A stretch of 58,160 nucleotides of DNA. Source: CAG-698 sp964385755 (GTDB taxonomy: Bacteria > Bacillota_I > Bacilli_A > ML615J-28 > CAG-698). The translations under genes and the position numbers were made by a program. The notes under the pieces were generated by a model, which worked only from the letters and a program-made list of their open reading frames with translations, was not told the origin of the DNA and made no database searches. Numbering within the stretch: position 1 is the stretch's first letter; each line of letters opens with the position of its first letter. The stretch spans positions 1-58,160 of the forward strand of contig CAYLPZ010000014.1 of assembly GCA_964385755.1 (NCBI GenBank), written 5' to 3'. Below are positions 1 to 7,997 of the stretch, piece by piece.

Positions 1-154
1 AAACGTTCCAATGGTAGTCTTCATCATTCATCCAATTTTGACTAAAAGAATGTTCGTGTGCTGGTGGGTTTTCAGAATTATCACATGCAGAAAACAACCC
101 CACACAAGAAAGCATAGTGCATGTTGCTAATAAAAACGCAAAAAATCTTTTCAT
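1..154 (-). CDS. Lipoprotein, N-terminal 51 residues (runs off window)
   Basis: The minus-strand reading frame opens at an ATG at 154, preceded by AAGGAG. The visible part is a lipoprotein signal peptide with lipobox LFSAC (Cys24), followed by a short segment beginning HEHSFSQNWMND and ending at the window edge with an HWN motif. This His/Trp spacer (HxHxFs..W..d..yHW) is common just after the lipobox in surface lipoproteins of gut Bacillota. The functional domain lies outside the window, so no function can be given. The same HEHN-type spacer follows the lipobox of the leucine-rich-repeat lipoprotein at 31053-33497. Confidence 0.75.
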   Translation of the reverse strand, partial: MKRFFAFLLATCTMLSCVGLFSACDNSENPPAHEHSFSQNWMNDEDYHWNV

Positions 155-184
155 ATTTTTCTCCTTAATAACTTTATACGATTG

Positions 185-213
185 ACTATATCACACAAAA
201 AGCACAAAATCAA
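185..213 (-). promoter_or_regulatory. SigA-type promoter of the partial lipoprotein
   Basis: Minus strand: TTGATT (208-213), 17-bp spacer, TATAGT (185-190), about 31 bases upstream of the ATG at 154. It lies in the otherwise featureless AT-rich gap between the MATE gene and the lipoprotein. Confidence 0.6.
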
Positions 214-276
214 TCCTTTTTTTGTTTTTTTAAAATCCCTAAAAGAAAAGTCCTTATAGTGCATACTTTTTTTAGT

Positions 277-1683
277 TTATACTTTTATTTTTGCCCACTT
301 CATACTTTCTAATCGGTTATTATTAATAATAAATCTTAATGTTTGATCAATGAACATTCCTATCCATGAACCAAGTAATCCTAATCCTAATGGATAACAC
401 ATTAAGTATGCGAAAAGTGGTCTAATTATCGCAACACTAAGCATTGATGTTCTTGCGGTGAACTTAACATCACCAGCTCCTCTTAAGGCTCCAGTTGTTA
501 CCCATTGCATACTTTGTGGGAGAACAACAAATACCGCAAGTTTTAGTGTATCTTTTGCTCCTTCAATTACTTCTAAGTCATCAGTAAATAACAAGCATAC
601 TTCTTTTCTAGCTGTTAAAATGATTCCAATCATCACTAAACCTAAAAGAAAACTAGTGATTTGTGATAATCTTGCATAAGCAAATGCTAATACTTTTTTG
701 CTTTCCCCTAAGCTTTTACCAACTAAACTTGATGCTCCTACTGAAAATCCATCTGTTACATTAAATGCAAGAGATATACAACCTGAAATAATAGCATTCA
801 TCGCAACAACGTAAGTTCCAAGGTTGTTTACAATCATGGCAATTAGGAAAAATCCAATTCGCATAAATAATTGTTCTATAAAAGCTGGTAATGAAAATTT
901 GATGATTGTATCAATACTATTTTTTTCTAATAGTTTTTCATTTTTTACTCTAATATGTAAGAACCCTTTTCTTACACAAATTAAAATAAAACATATCACA
1001 AACGCAATAAAATTAGATATTGCAGTGGCAATTCCTGCTCCTAATACACCAAGCTTAGGAAACCCAAGATTACCATTAATTAATAAATAATTTAGAAATA
1101 AGTTACAAAGATTTGCTAAAATATTTACAACTAAAGTAATTTTCGTTTTTCCTTCAGCACGAAGTCCTGCACATATTGCAAGTCTAACATAATTAAAGAT
1201 AAGAGCAGTTGATACGCTTCTAAAATAAGTAATTGCGAAAGAAAGTGAATCTTCTTCTGCTCCTGCTAAAAGTAAAAATGGTTTCGCAAATAAAATTCCT
1301 AAAATACTAAAGAATAACCCTGCACCTGCACTTAAAATAACTGCATCACGCATTGTTTTACAAGCACCCTTAGAGTCATTTTCTCCTTTTTTACGTGAAA
1401 TAATTGCAGTTATTCCAACATTTAATCCCATTGCTACAGCTAAAGTAATAAATACTGGTTGCTGACAAATACTAACTCCTGCTAAAGCTTCAACACCACA
1501 TTTACCAACCATCATCGTATCTATTAATCCTATTATTCCTATTAGTAATGTTTCGATAGCTGCAGGAATAGAAATTTTTAGTATACTTGTTAGTATTTTT
1601 ATAGTTTTTGGAAGACTACTTATTTCTTTTTCATTTTCTTTTACACAAATTTTTTTAGTTAATATTAATTTTTGGATATTCAT
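277..1683 (-). CDS. MATE-family multidrug/toxin exporter
   Basis: A 468-residue, strongly hydrophobic protein with about twelve membrane segments in two similar halves, the usual length and layout of MATE (NorM/DinF-like) transporters. The first helix carries the family-typical segment IPAAIETLLIGIIGLIDTMM and later segments resemble the GCQP/GAGD-type loops (CQQPVF near residue 70, ALRGAGDVKFT near 400). Such proteins export cationic drugs or metabolites against Na+ or H+; the substrate cannot be predicted. No Shine-Dalgarno precedes the ATG. Instead TATAAT ends eight bases before it, directly after the upstream gene's terminator, so the mRNA may be almost leaderless. No other credible start exists in the first 50 codons. 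Confidence 0.9.
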   Translation of the reverse strand: MNIQKLILTKKICVKENEKEISSLPKTIKILTSILKISIPAAIETLLIGIIGLIDTMMVGKCGVEALAGVSICQQPVFITLAVAMGLNVGITAIISRKKGENDSKGACKTMRDAVILSAGAGLFFSILGILFAKPFLLLAGAEEDSLSFAITYFRSVSTALIFNYVRLAICAGLRAEGKTKITLVVNILANLCNLFLNYLLINGNLGFPKLGVLGAGIATAISNFIAFVICFILICVRKGFLHIRVKNEKLLEKNSIDTIIKFSLPAFIEQLFMRIGFFLIAMIVNNLGTYVVAMNAIISGCISLAFNVTDGFSVGASSLVGKSLGESKKVLAFAYARLSQITSFLLGLVMIGIILTARKEVCLLFTDDLEVIEGAKDTLKLAVFVVLPQSMQWVTTGALRGAGDVKFTARTSMLSVAIIRPLFAYLMCYPLGLGLLGSWIGMFIDQTLRFIINNNRLESMKWAKIKV

Positions 1684-1700
1684 ATAATTATTATAGCACT

Positions 1701-1735
1701 TTTTTTAATAAAAAGTTAGGGCTAACCTAACTTTT
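1701..1735 (-). terminator. Rho-independent terminator after the OadG-like lipoprotein
   Basis: Perfect 10-bp stem (1711-1720 with 1726-1735, AAAAGTTAGG and its complement) followed on the minus strand by TTTTTATT. The stop codon of the upstream gene lies inside the stem. Confidence 0.8.
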
Positions 1736-2468
1736 ATTTTTTACTTTTCAAACTTGTTACTTTGTTTAATGTCACAATTGCAACAAATATTATTGCAATA
1801 GCTACAAATATTGCTACCATTCCTTGAAGTAATATTTTAAGTGACAAAGAAAAAGTATGCATTGTGTCAACTTTTTCAACAGTCAACTCAAAACTATCTT
1901 TTAATTCCTTTTCCTCACTTGAAAATACTGAAGTTACTTTAATTATTACTTTCCCTTCTTTGTGTGCTGTAATTACACCATCTTTTACAGTAGCAATTTC
2001 TTCATCGCTACTTTCCCAAATTACTTCTCTTGAAGCATAATTAGTTCCAACATAAACATTAACCTTTATGCTTGAATTTTTTTGCATTGTTTCTTGCTTA
2101 CCAATTATTAAAAGCTCTTCAGGTGCTTTATCGTATATTTCTTTAGCTTCGATAACAGTTATATTCAGTTCTTTTTCTTCCTTTAACTCTGCACATGTTA
2201 TTGTTATTATGCTTTTACCAGTATCTAATGCATATAAAGCATTTCCACTTGCCATTATCACTTGATTATTTGATGATGTTACTGTGTATGTATAACTGTT
2301 ACCATCTTTAAATGATATATCAAAATTAGTTATTGATCCTACTTGTAAAGTATTATCTTCTTTTAGTCCTGTTACTATTATACTTGATCCACTATTTGTA
2401 CACGAAACAAATAAACATAAGGAAATAATTACTACAAAACTTAATGAAATTAATCTATTTTTTTTCAT
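1734..2468 (-). CDS. Ig-domain lipoprotein with C-terminal OadG-like membrane segment
   Basis: A 244-residue protein starting 8 bases after the OadB-like gene. It has a lipoprotein signal peptide (lipobox LFVSC, Cys23), an extracytoplasmic body with one or two bacterial Ig-like (BIG2-type) units (VWESSDEEIATVKDG around residues 149-165), then a single hydrophobic helix near residues 208-235 and a short basic tail. The helix, LLQGMVAIFVAIAIIFVAI with a following LNKV, resembles the membrane helix of OadG, the small gamma subunit of Na+-translocating decarboxylases, which normally sits next to OadB. The neighbour makes this the likely gamma partner with an added surface domain; the homology is inferred from pattern and context only. 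Confidence 0.6.
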   Translation of the reverse strand: MKKNRLISLSFVVIISLCLFVSCTNSGSSIIVTGLKEDNTLQVGSITNFDISFKDGNSYTYTVTSSNNQVIMASGNALYALDTGKSIITITCAELKEEKELNITVIEAKEIYDKAPEELLIIGKQETMQKNSSIKVNVYVGTNYASREVIWESSDEEIATVKDGVITAHKEGKVIIKVTSVFSSEEKELKDSFELTVEKVDTMHTFSLSLKILLQGMVAIFVAIAIIFVAIVTLNKVTSLKSKK

Positions 2469-2476
2469 ATTTACAC

Positions 2477-3619
2477 CTACATCAATCCTGGAACAATACT
2501 TAGTATTACTCCACCAGCAACTACACTTGCTATTTGCCCTGCTACATTTGCGCCAACTGCATGCATTAGTAGATGGTTAGTTGGATCTGCTTCTAATCCA
2601 AGTTTTTGAATAACTCTAGCACTCATAGGAAACGCTGAAATACCAGCAGCACCAATCATTGGGTTAATCTTCTTTTTGCTAAATAAATTAATTAATTTCG
2701 CAAATAGTACGCCTCCAATTGAATCAAATACAAAGGCAAATAAACCTAAAGCAATAATAAATAATGTTTCTACTGAAATAAATGTTTCAGCTTTCATGCT
2801 GAAGGCAATTGTAATACCTAAAAGTAATGTAATTAAGTTAGCTAAGACATCACTTGCTGTTTTAGATAAACTGTCAAGCACACCACATTCTCTTATTAAA
2901 TTACCGAACATTAAGAATCCTACTAAAGAAACTGAGGCAGGTGCAATTATCCCCGCAACAATAGTAACAATTATTGGAAACATTATTCTAGTTAGTTTAG
3001 TAACATTTTTAGGATTGTATTCCATTTTAATTGCTCTTTCTTTTTTAGTTGTAACAAGTTTAATAGCCATTGGCTGTATAACTGGCACTAAACTCATATA
3101 TGAATATGCGGCAACAGCAATTGCAGCTGTATAATTACTCTTTAATACTTGTGAAACTAAAATTGAAGTAGGTCCGTCGGCTGCTCCAATAATACCAATA
3201 GAAGCTGCGTCCGCAATATTAAATCCTAAAAGTGATGCTAAAATGATTACTAAGAAAATACCAATTTGCGCTGCTGCTCCAAAGAAAATAAGCTTTGGAT
3301 TTGAAAGTAATGGTCCAAAATCAATCATCGCACCAATTCCAATAAATAGTAATAATGGTAGTGCTTCAGACGCTTCAATTCCTACGCCAAATAGCCATTC
3401 AATAATTCCAACTGACTGTAATCCCCCAGCAAGCTGTTGTGTCAATACACCACTAGAAGGTAAATTAACCAAAATAGCACCAAAGCCCATTGGTAATAGT
3501 AATGCTGGTTCCATGTTCTTCTTAATTGCTAAAATAATTAGCACTGCACCAATAGCTATCATTATCAAAGCTTTCCAATCTTGTAATAAAGCTATTAATC
3601 CTTCATACAAAAATTCCAT
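2477..3619 (-). CDS. Na+-translocating decarboxylase beta subunit (OadB/GcdB/MmdB family)
   Basis: A 380-residue polytopic membrane protein with family hallmarks: the conserved Asp motif GAADGPTSI in mid-protein, the NPMIGAAGISAFPMSARV segment near residue 325, and the C-terminal HAVGANVAGQI. In this family the beta subunit couples decarboxylation of a carboxybiotin carrier to Na+ export. The Asp of GAADGP corresponds to the essential Asp of Klebsiella OadB. Strong SD (AGGAAGG) before the ATG at 3619. No alpha (carboxyltransferase) or biotin carrier gene is in the window, so the soluble partner is encoded elsewhere or absent. The gene follows an Mn2+-type riboswitch, which is unusual for this family. 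Confidence 0.92.
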   Translation of the reverse strand: MEFLYEGLIALLQDWKALIMIAIGAVLIILAIKKNMEPALLLPMGFGAILVNLPSSGVLTQQLAGGLQSVGIIEWLFGVGIEASEALPLLLFIGIGAMIDFGPLLSNPKLIFFGAAAQIGIFLVIILASLLGFNIADAASIGIIGAADGPTSILVSQVLKSNYTAAIAVAAYSYMSLVPVIQPMAIKLVTTKKERAIKMEYNPKNVTKLTRIMFPIIVTIVAGIIAPASVSLVGFLMFGNLIRECGVLDSLSKTASDVLANLITLLLGITIAFSMKAETFISVETLFIIALGLFAFVFDSIGGVLFAKLINLFSKKKINPMIGAAGISAFPMSARVIQKLGLEADPTNHLLMHAVGANVAGQIASVVAGGVILSIVPGLM

Positions 3620-3654
3620 AATGTTTTTCCTTCCTTTTTACAAAGTTTTTCAAA

Positions 3655-3690
3655 ATAAAAAAACCCTGCTTAAGAAAACTTAAGCAAAGG
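3655..3690 (-). terminator. Expression-platform terminator of the yybP-ykoY riboswitch
   Basis: Minus strand: GCTTAAG (3679-3685), TTTT loop, CTTAAGC (3668-3674), then AGGGTTTTTTT. The ascending arm overlaps the CCUUUGC that closes the aptamer, so ligand-stabilised P1 and the terminator are mutually exclusive. This predicts that ligand turns transcription on. Confidence 0.85.
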
Positions 3691-3793
3691 TCTTGCAATT
3701 CTTAGATAAGACGATATATCCGGGCATATATGCCGTACTGACGAATATAACACACTTTTACAAATTTAAAAGTGTAGCTACTCCCCTTTACGC
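3684..3793 (-). ncRNA. yybP-ykoY family (Mn2+) riboswitch aptamer
   Basis: On the minus strand the leader reads AAAGGGGAGUAGC, a first hairpin arm (ACACUUUU/AAAAGUGU), then UCGUCAGUACGGC, GCCCGGA, UCGUC and finally GCAAGACCUUUGC. These blocks, in this order, are the conserved elements of the yybP-ykoY class: GGGGAGUAGC at the 5' side, the GUCGUCA and CCGG internal strands, and GCAAGACCUUU closing P1. The class senses Mn2+ in characterised cases (Lactococcus, Bacillus, E. coli). A consensus promoter lies just upstream and a terminator overlaps the 3' end. It controls the OadB-like/OadG-like pair. Confidence 0.9.
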
Positions 3794-3797
3794 TCTT

Positions 3798-3826
3798 ATT
3801 TTATCATTTTTATTACTTTTGGTCAA
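3798..3826 (-). promoter_or_regulatory. SigA-type promoter of the riboswitch transcript
   Basis: Minus strand: TTGACC (3821-3826), 17-bp spacer, TAAAAT (3798-3803). The predicted start is only a few bases before the aptamer. Confidence 0.7.
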
Positions 3827-3883
3827 ATATTTTTTTTATTTTTGATTATTTTGATGTATAATAAGATAAAGGATGGTGTATAT

Positions 3884-5614
3884 ATGAAATTAATTAAATT
3901 TTTATTTAAATTTATTTTTGGTATCATTTGCTTAGTAATTGTTATCATCGTCGCAACTATTGTATTAATTACTAATGGTTCACGTGATCATTCTTATTTA
4001 GATAAAATAGATCAAAATTCTACTTTTGATACAATAATTCTAACTGACCTACATAATGAAGTAAATGACCTTTCTGATTGTCATATTAATTTGTCACTTA
4101 ATGAAGATGATATAAATAATTTACTTTATAATCTTATCAAAACAAAAATAAATACTAGTTATGATCCTATTAATGGTAAAACAGATGAAGAGGTAAATAT
4201 TGTTTATGACTCAATTCCTAATGTTCCGGTTATAAATAGTATTGATTTTGCTATTACTAATGCTTACTGTCAATTAAATGGAAACGAGTTAAGTTTTGTA
4301 GTTGATGCTATAGCAGTAGGTTTTAAAACTAAACTAGTTTTTGGTTTTTCTTTTACTACTACTGAAGATTCATATGTATTTACAATTTCTTCTCTACGTT
4401 TTGGACGTATTTCAGTCTATAATATGCGTAATCTTATTTTGAAATATATGGCAAAATATTTAGAAGATGAAATCAAGCTATCTGATAATATTGTTCTTAA
4501 AGCTGATTATGAAGATTTATCATTTTCATTATCTAAAAAGGATTTTGCTTCTTACATTAAAAATACGTTAGCTACTATGGAATTAGATTCAACTATTTCT
4601 GATTTACTAACAATTGTAACTGATCCAAATAATGATGCTATTTCATTAAATATTGAAAATGATAAGGTTGATTTTGATGGTAATTTAAGCTTCCTTGCAA
4701 CAACTGACAAAGTAAACATTACTCAAATCAGTCAAGCATTTAATCAAGACTTATTTATTCAAGGTAAAGTCCAATCTTTAGCTTTAGCATCTGTTGCTTC
4801 TGGCGAAAAGAATTTAGTATTTACATATAATGACATTAATAATCTATTATATAATCAAACTAATGGTTATAATGACTTCAATATTGAATCAAGCATTAGC
4901 GAAAATCTAACACTTAAAATTATATTTAATGAGATTTCTTTTGGTACTATTGGCGATAAAATTTGTTTAAAAATTTTATTTTCTATCAATAATTTAAATA
5001 CTAAAGCTTTTATCACATTTACAAGTGAAAACGATGGTGATGATCTAGCTTGCCTTGTATTAGACGATATAATGATTCTTGGCGATGATACTAATGTTAA
5101 TACTAATATTCTAACTACTATTTTAGGTGATGCATTAAGTCAGTCTGAATTGTTAACATATAATCAAGAAAAGAATCGCCTTGAATTCTCTAAATCATTA
5201 TTTGATTCATTTATTTCCCAAGGCAACTTATCTTCTACTTTAGAAGTAAAGAAAATTTATTTTAACACTACTGGTTTAGTTATTACAACTGAACTTACAA
5301 ATAGTGAATTAAATGAAAAATTTAATAAAGTATCTGTAACAATCACAAATGTTTTAGCGAAAGATTTTGTTGATACAACTAAGTTTACTGGTGATGATCA
5401 AGAAGTTATTGATAATCTAGTGTCTTCTTTAGATAATCTACAAGCATCAATCACTGAAGAGAATCTATCTATGGATGAAGTAAATTCTTTTATTGATTCT
5501 ATGTCTTCACTTTCTTCAGAAAATCAACAAGAATTATTAACGCAAATTGAAGATTCACTAACAGAAGAAGACTTAGATTTACTAGAACAATTGTACAAAG
5601 ACTTATTTAATTAA
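3884..5614 (+). CDS. Membrane-anchored extracytoplasmic protein with internal duplication, unknown function
   Basis: The preferred start is the ATG at 3884, with AAAGGATGG eight bases upstream; the frame is open further upstream but lacks an SD. The 576-residue product has an N-terminal membrane anchor (about residues 5-30, no lipobox) and a long soluble part. Two copies of a module can be seen: DINNLLYN occurs at 76-83 and again at 317-324, each followed by similar beta-rich stretches and a segment of the type (N/S)xLxFSxxxF(A/D)SxI. The last 80 residues are acidic and helical. I do not recognise a family. It is probably monocistronic: a TATAAT at 3857-3862 lies just upstream and a terminator follows. 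Confidence 0.8.
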   Translation: MKLIKFLFKFIFGIICLVIVIIVATIVLITNGSRDHSYLDKIDQNSTFDTIILTDLHNEVNDLSDCHINLSLNEDDINNLLYNLIKTKINTSYDPINGKTDEEVNIVYDSIPNVPVINSIDFAITNAYCQLNGNELSFVVDAIAVGFKTKLVFGFSFTTTEDSYVFTISSLRFGRISVYNMRNLILKYMAKYLEDEIKLSDNIVLKADYEDLSFSLSKKDFASYIKNTLATMELDSTISDLLTIVTDPNNDAISLNIENDKVDFDGNLSFLATTDKVNITQISQAFNQDLFIQGKVQSLALASVASGEKNLVFTYNDINNLLYNQTNGYNDFNIESSISENLTLKIIFNEISFGTIGDKICLKILFSINNLNTKAFITFTSENDGDDLACLVLDDIMILGDDTNVNTNILTTILGDALSQSELLTYNQEKNRLEFSKSLFDSFISQGNLSSTLEVKKIYFNTTGLVITTELTNSELNEKFNKVSVTITNVLAKDFVDTTKFTGDDQEVIDNLVSSLDNLQASITEENLSMDEVNSFIDSMSSLSSENQQELLTQIEDSLTEEDLDLLEQLYKDLFN

Positions 5615-5621
5615 AATAGCT

Positions 5622-5659
5622 AAGGCACTTAAGTTTATTACTTTTGTGCCTTCTTTTTT
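5622..5659 (+). terminator. Rho-independent terminator
   Basis: Stem AAGGCAC (5622-5628) with GTGCCTT (5646-5652), extended inward by AAGT/ACTT, followed by CTTTTTTA. Confidence 0.8.
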
Positions 5660-5660
5660 A

Positions 5661-5689
5661 TTGTCTTTTTTTGATATTATTATTATAAT
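5661..5689 (+). promoter_or_regulatory. SigA-type promoter of the GH9-ispH unit
   Basis: TTGTCT (5661-5666), 17-bp spacer, TATAAT (5684-5689), about 40 bases before the GH9 start. The -35 abuts the U-tract of the preceding terminator. Confidence 0.55.
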
Positions 5690-5729
5690 TATATTAGAAT
5701 ATAAATATTTATTATGAAAGGATGTTTTT

Positions 5730-7997
5730 ATGAATTTTTCTACTCTATGTAAAAAATTTGATTACGCAAGAACACAAATAAAACTTGATGCACATGAAAT
5801 TACTTTACCTTCTTCTGAAAAACAATATGTTATTTACGAACCAAATTGTCAAAATGTTTCATTAAAAGGTCAAGGAACATTATCATTATCAACTGATAAA
5901 ACATTAACATATGATAAATCACTGTGCTTAGAAGTATCAACTACTTGTGAAAATATTGTTCCAAGACCATCTTCTACTATTTCGTTTGCACTTAATAATA
6001 TTGATTTAAACAAATATAATTATTTTCAAATATATGTTTATGTTGAAGCAACTGGATATGAAGGTTTTTATTTTCATTTTATGACTGGTACTCCTGGTTT
6101 TTATACAAACCATGCACCAATTATTTATCCTAACAAATGGCAAAGAGTTGTTTATAATTGTAAACACATAACAAGAGACAATGTTTCATTATTCTCAATT
6201 ACTCCGTTTTTAATGGGTACTCCACCTGAGGCTCTTGCTAAAATTAAAGTTTATATTGATTCTATATGTGCTTTTTCTGCCCCTGATATATACGATGAAG
6301 GATTTGAATTACAAGACCGAATTGCTTTTTCTCATCCTGGTTATTTTATTAATAAACCTAAAAATGCAATTGTTAGTAAAACAACTTCTGAAGAGTTTAC
6401 TTTAGTTGATGATATAACAAAAGAAAAATATTTATTTAACTGTAGTGCTTGTGAAAGTAAACTTGGTTTATACACAATCTTAGATTTTTCTTCTTTTAAT
6501 AAAAAAGGATTATATCACCTTGAAATAGATAATATAAAAAGTGAAAGTTTTATTATTGATTCTAATCCATTTAATAGTGCTATCTTAAAATCATTAAACT
6601 TCTTAAGGCTATTAAGGTGCGGTGAACATATTGAAGGTGTACACACTAAATGTCATTTAAACTGTAAAACATATGATGCGCTTGGCAGAACTGTTCCAAA
6701 CTTTGGTGGCTGGCATGATGCTGGTGACCTATCACAGTTTGAAATACCAACAGCAGAGATAACTTCTTCACTTTTATCTTTAGCTAAAGCTTATAATAAA
6801 AATATGAAAAAACGTATCTTAGAAGAATCTAAGATAGGTTTGGATTGGCTTTTACAAACTAGATTTAAAGATGGTTTTCGCGCAATGGCAGTTACTTATG
6901 GCTTTTGGAGAGATAATTTAATTACAAGCGATAACAAACAAGTTTTAACAAATATTGCGGAGAAGGGGGCTTTTGAGAACTTCTTGTCCTCAATAGCACT
7001 TCTTAAAGGGTATTTTGCTTTTAAGAATACCGATGAAATATATTCACGTTTTCTACTGCGTAGTGGACTTGAAGATCTTAACTTTGCTTTATCACAATAT
7101 GAAAATAACATCTATACAGTTAGATGGGGTGAGCCAATTATATCACAAACAAGTGGAGCTGCTTTAGTTTCTTTATGTCTTGCTTATAAAATTACTAAAG
7201 ATAAAATATATTTAGATAATATTTATAAATACGTAAAAGATGTTTTATCTTGCCAAGAAACTAGTGATGATATAAATGGATTTTTCTACGAAGACCCTAA
7301 TCATAAATACATTTTATGCTATGAACATCGTGGACATGAAGAGTATCCTATTTTAGGATTAATTGAAGCACTTAAGTATGTTAATTCTTTAGTAAAACAA
7401 GAAATCTTAAATGCTTTAAATCTCTACGCAAACTATATTAAAACTACAACAGAATATACTTATCCATATTCTCTACTTCCTGCGCAAGTATATTCACCTT
7501 CTAAAATCAATTATAATCATTTTACAATTCGTTCAAATGAATGTTTGGATGATATTAAAAAGTCGTTTACAGCGCAAATTATGGCTGGATTTAGGCTAAG
7601 TGAAGACTATTATTTACGAATTATGCCAATATCTCATACTAGAAGGGGATTTTTAGCTACTAACCTTTCAAAAACTAAAGGAGTATCAGCTTTAGCTAAT
7701 TTACTTGGTGATGAAAAACTACATAATATTGCCTTAAGACAAATAGAATTTACACTAGGGCTTAATCCATTTTCATCATCACTAATGTATGGTGAAGGGT
7801 ATAGAAACCATCCATTATATGTGGCATTTTCAAAACAAATGGTCGGTTCACTTCCTGTTGGCATCAAAACAAATAAAGAGCATGACCTTCCTTACTGGCC
7901 ATGCTACACTAATGCTGTATTTAAAGAGATTTGGGGACATACAACTGGAAAGTTCTTAGATGTCCTGTCTGATATATTGAGGTGGAAAAGTGAATAA
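5730..7997 (+). CDS. GH9-like glycoside hydrolase without signal peptide
   Basis: A 755-residue protein after a strong SD (GAAAGGATG). Residues 1-190 form a beta-rich, carbohydrate-binding-like region. Residues 200-285 look like the Ig-like CelD_N module that precedes many GH9 catalytic domains. From about 290 an (alpha/alpha)-barrel begins with GGWHDAGDL, where Asp330 and Asp333 match the GH9 catalytic-base/water-positioning aspartates. The C-terminal region keeps the LGLNP block seen in GH9 (VLGxNP), but the usual terminal TNE with the general-acid Glu reads YTNAVFKEIW; Glu733 is the nearest acidic residue. No signal peptide is present, so it probably acts on imported oligosaccharides in the cytoplasm. 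It overlaps ispH by 8 bases. Confidence 0.8.
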   Translation: MNFSTLCKKFDYARTQIKLDAHEITLPSSEKQYVIYEPNCQNVSLKGQGTLSLSTDKTLTYDKSLCLEVSTTCENIVPRPSSTISFALNNIDLNKYNYFQIYVYVEATGYEGFYFHFMTGTPGFYTNHAPIIYPNKWQRVVYNCKHITRDNVSLFSITPFLMGTPPEALAKIKVYIDSICAFSAPDIYDEGFELQDRIAFSHPGYFINKPKNAIVSKTTSEEFTLVDDITKEKYLFNCSACESKLGLYTILDFSSFNKKGLYHLEIDNIKSESFIIDSNPFNSAILKSLNFLRLLRCGEHIEGVHTKCHLNCKTYDALGRTVPNFGGWHDAGDLSQFEIPTAEITSSLLSLAKAYNKNMKKRILEESKIGLDWLLQTRFKDGFRAMAVTYGFWRDNLITSDNKQVLTNIAEKGAFENFLSSIALLKGYFAFKNTDEIYSRFLLRSGLEDLNFALSQYENNIYTVRWGEPIISQTSGAALVSLCLAYKITKDKIYLDNIYKYVKDVLSCQETSDDINGFFYEDPNHKYILCYEHRGHEEYPILGLIEALKYVNSLVKQEILNALNLYANYIKTTTEYTYPYSLLPAQVYSPSKINYNHFTIRSNECLDDIKKSFTAQIMAGFRLSEDYYLRIMPISHTRRGFLATNLSKTKGVSALANLLGDEKLHNIALRQIEFTLGLNPFSSSLMYGEGYRNHPLYVAFSKQMVGSLPVGIKTNKEHDLPYWPCYTNAVFKEIWGHTTGKFLDVLSDILRWKSE

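Noticed and set aside
2676..3134. 152-codon plus-strand ORF opposite the OadB-like gene
   Set aside because: It is antisense to a well-conserved membrane protein, has no SD and no family pattern; it comes from codon bias of the opposite strand.
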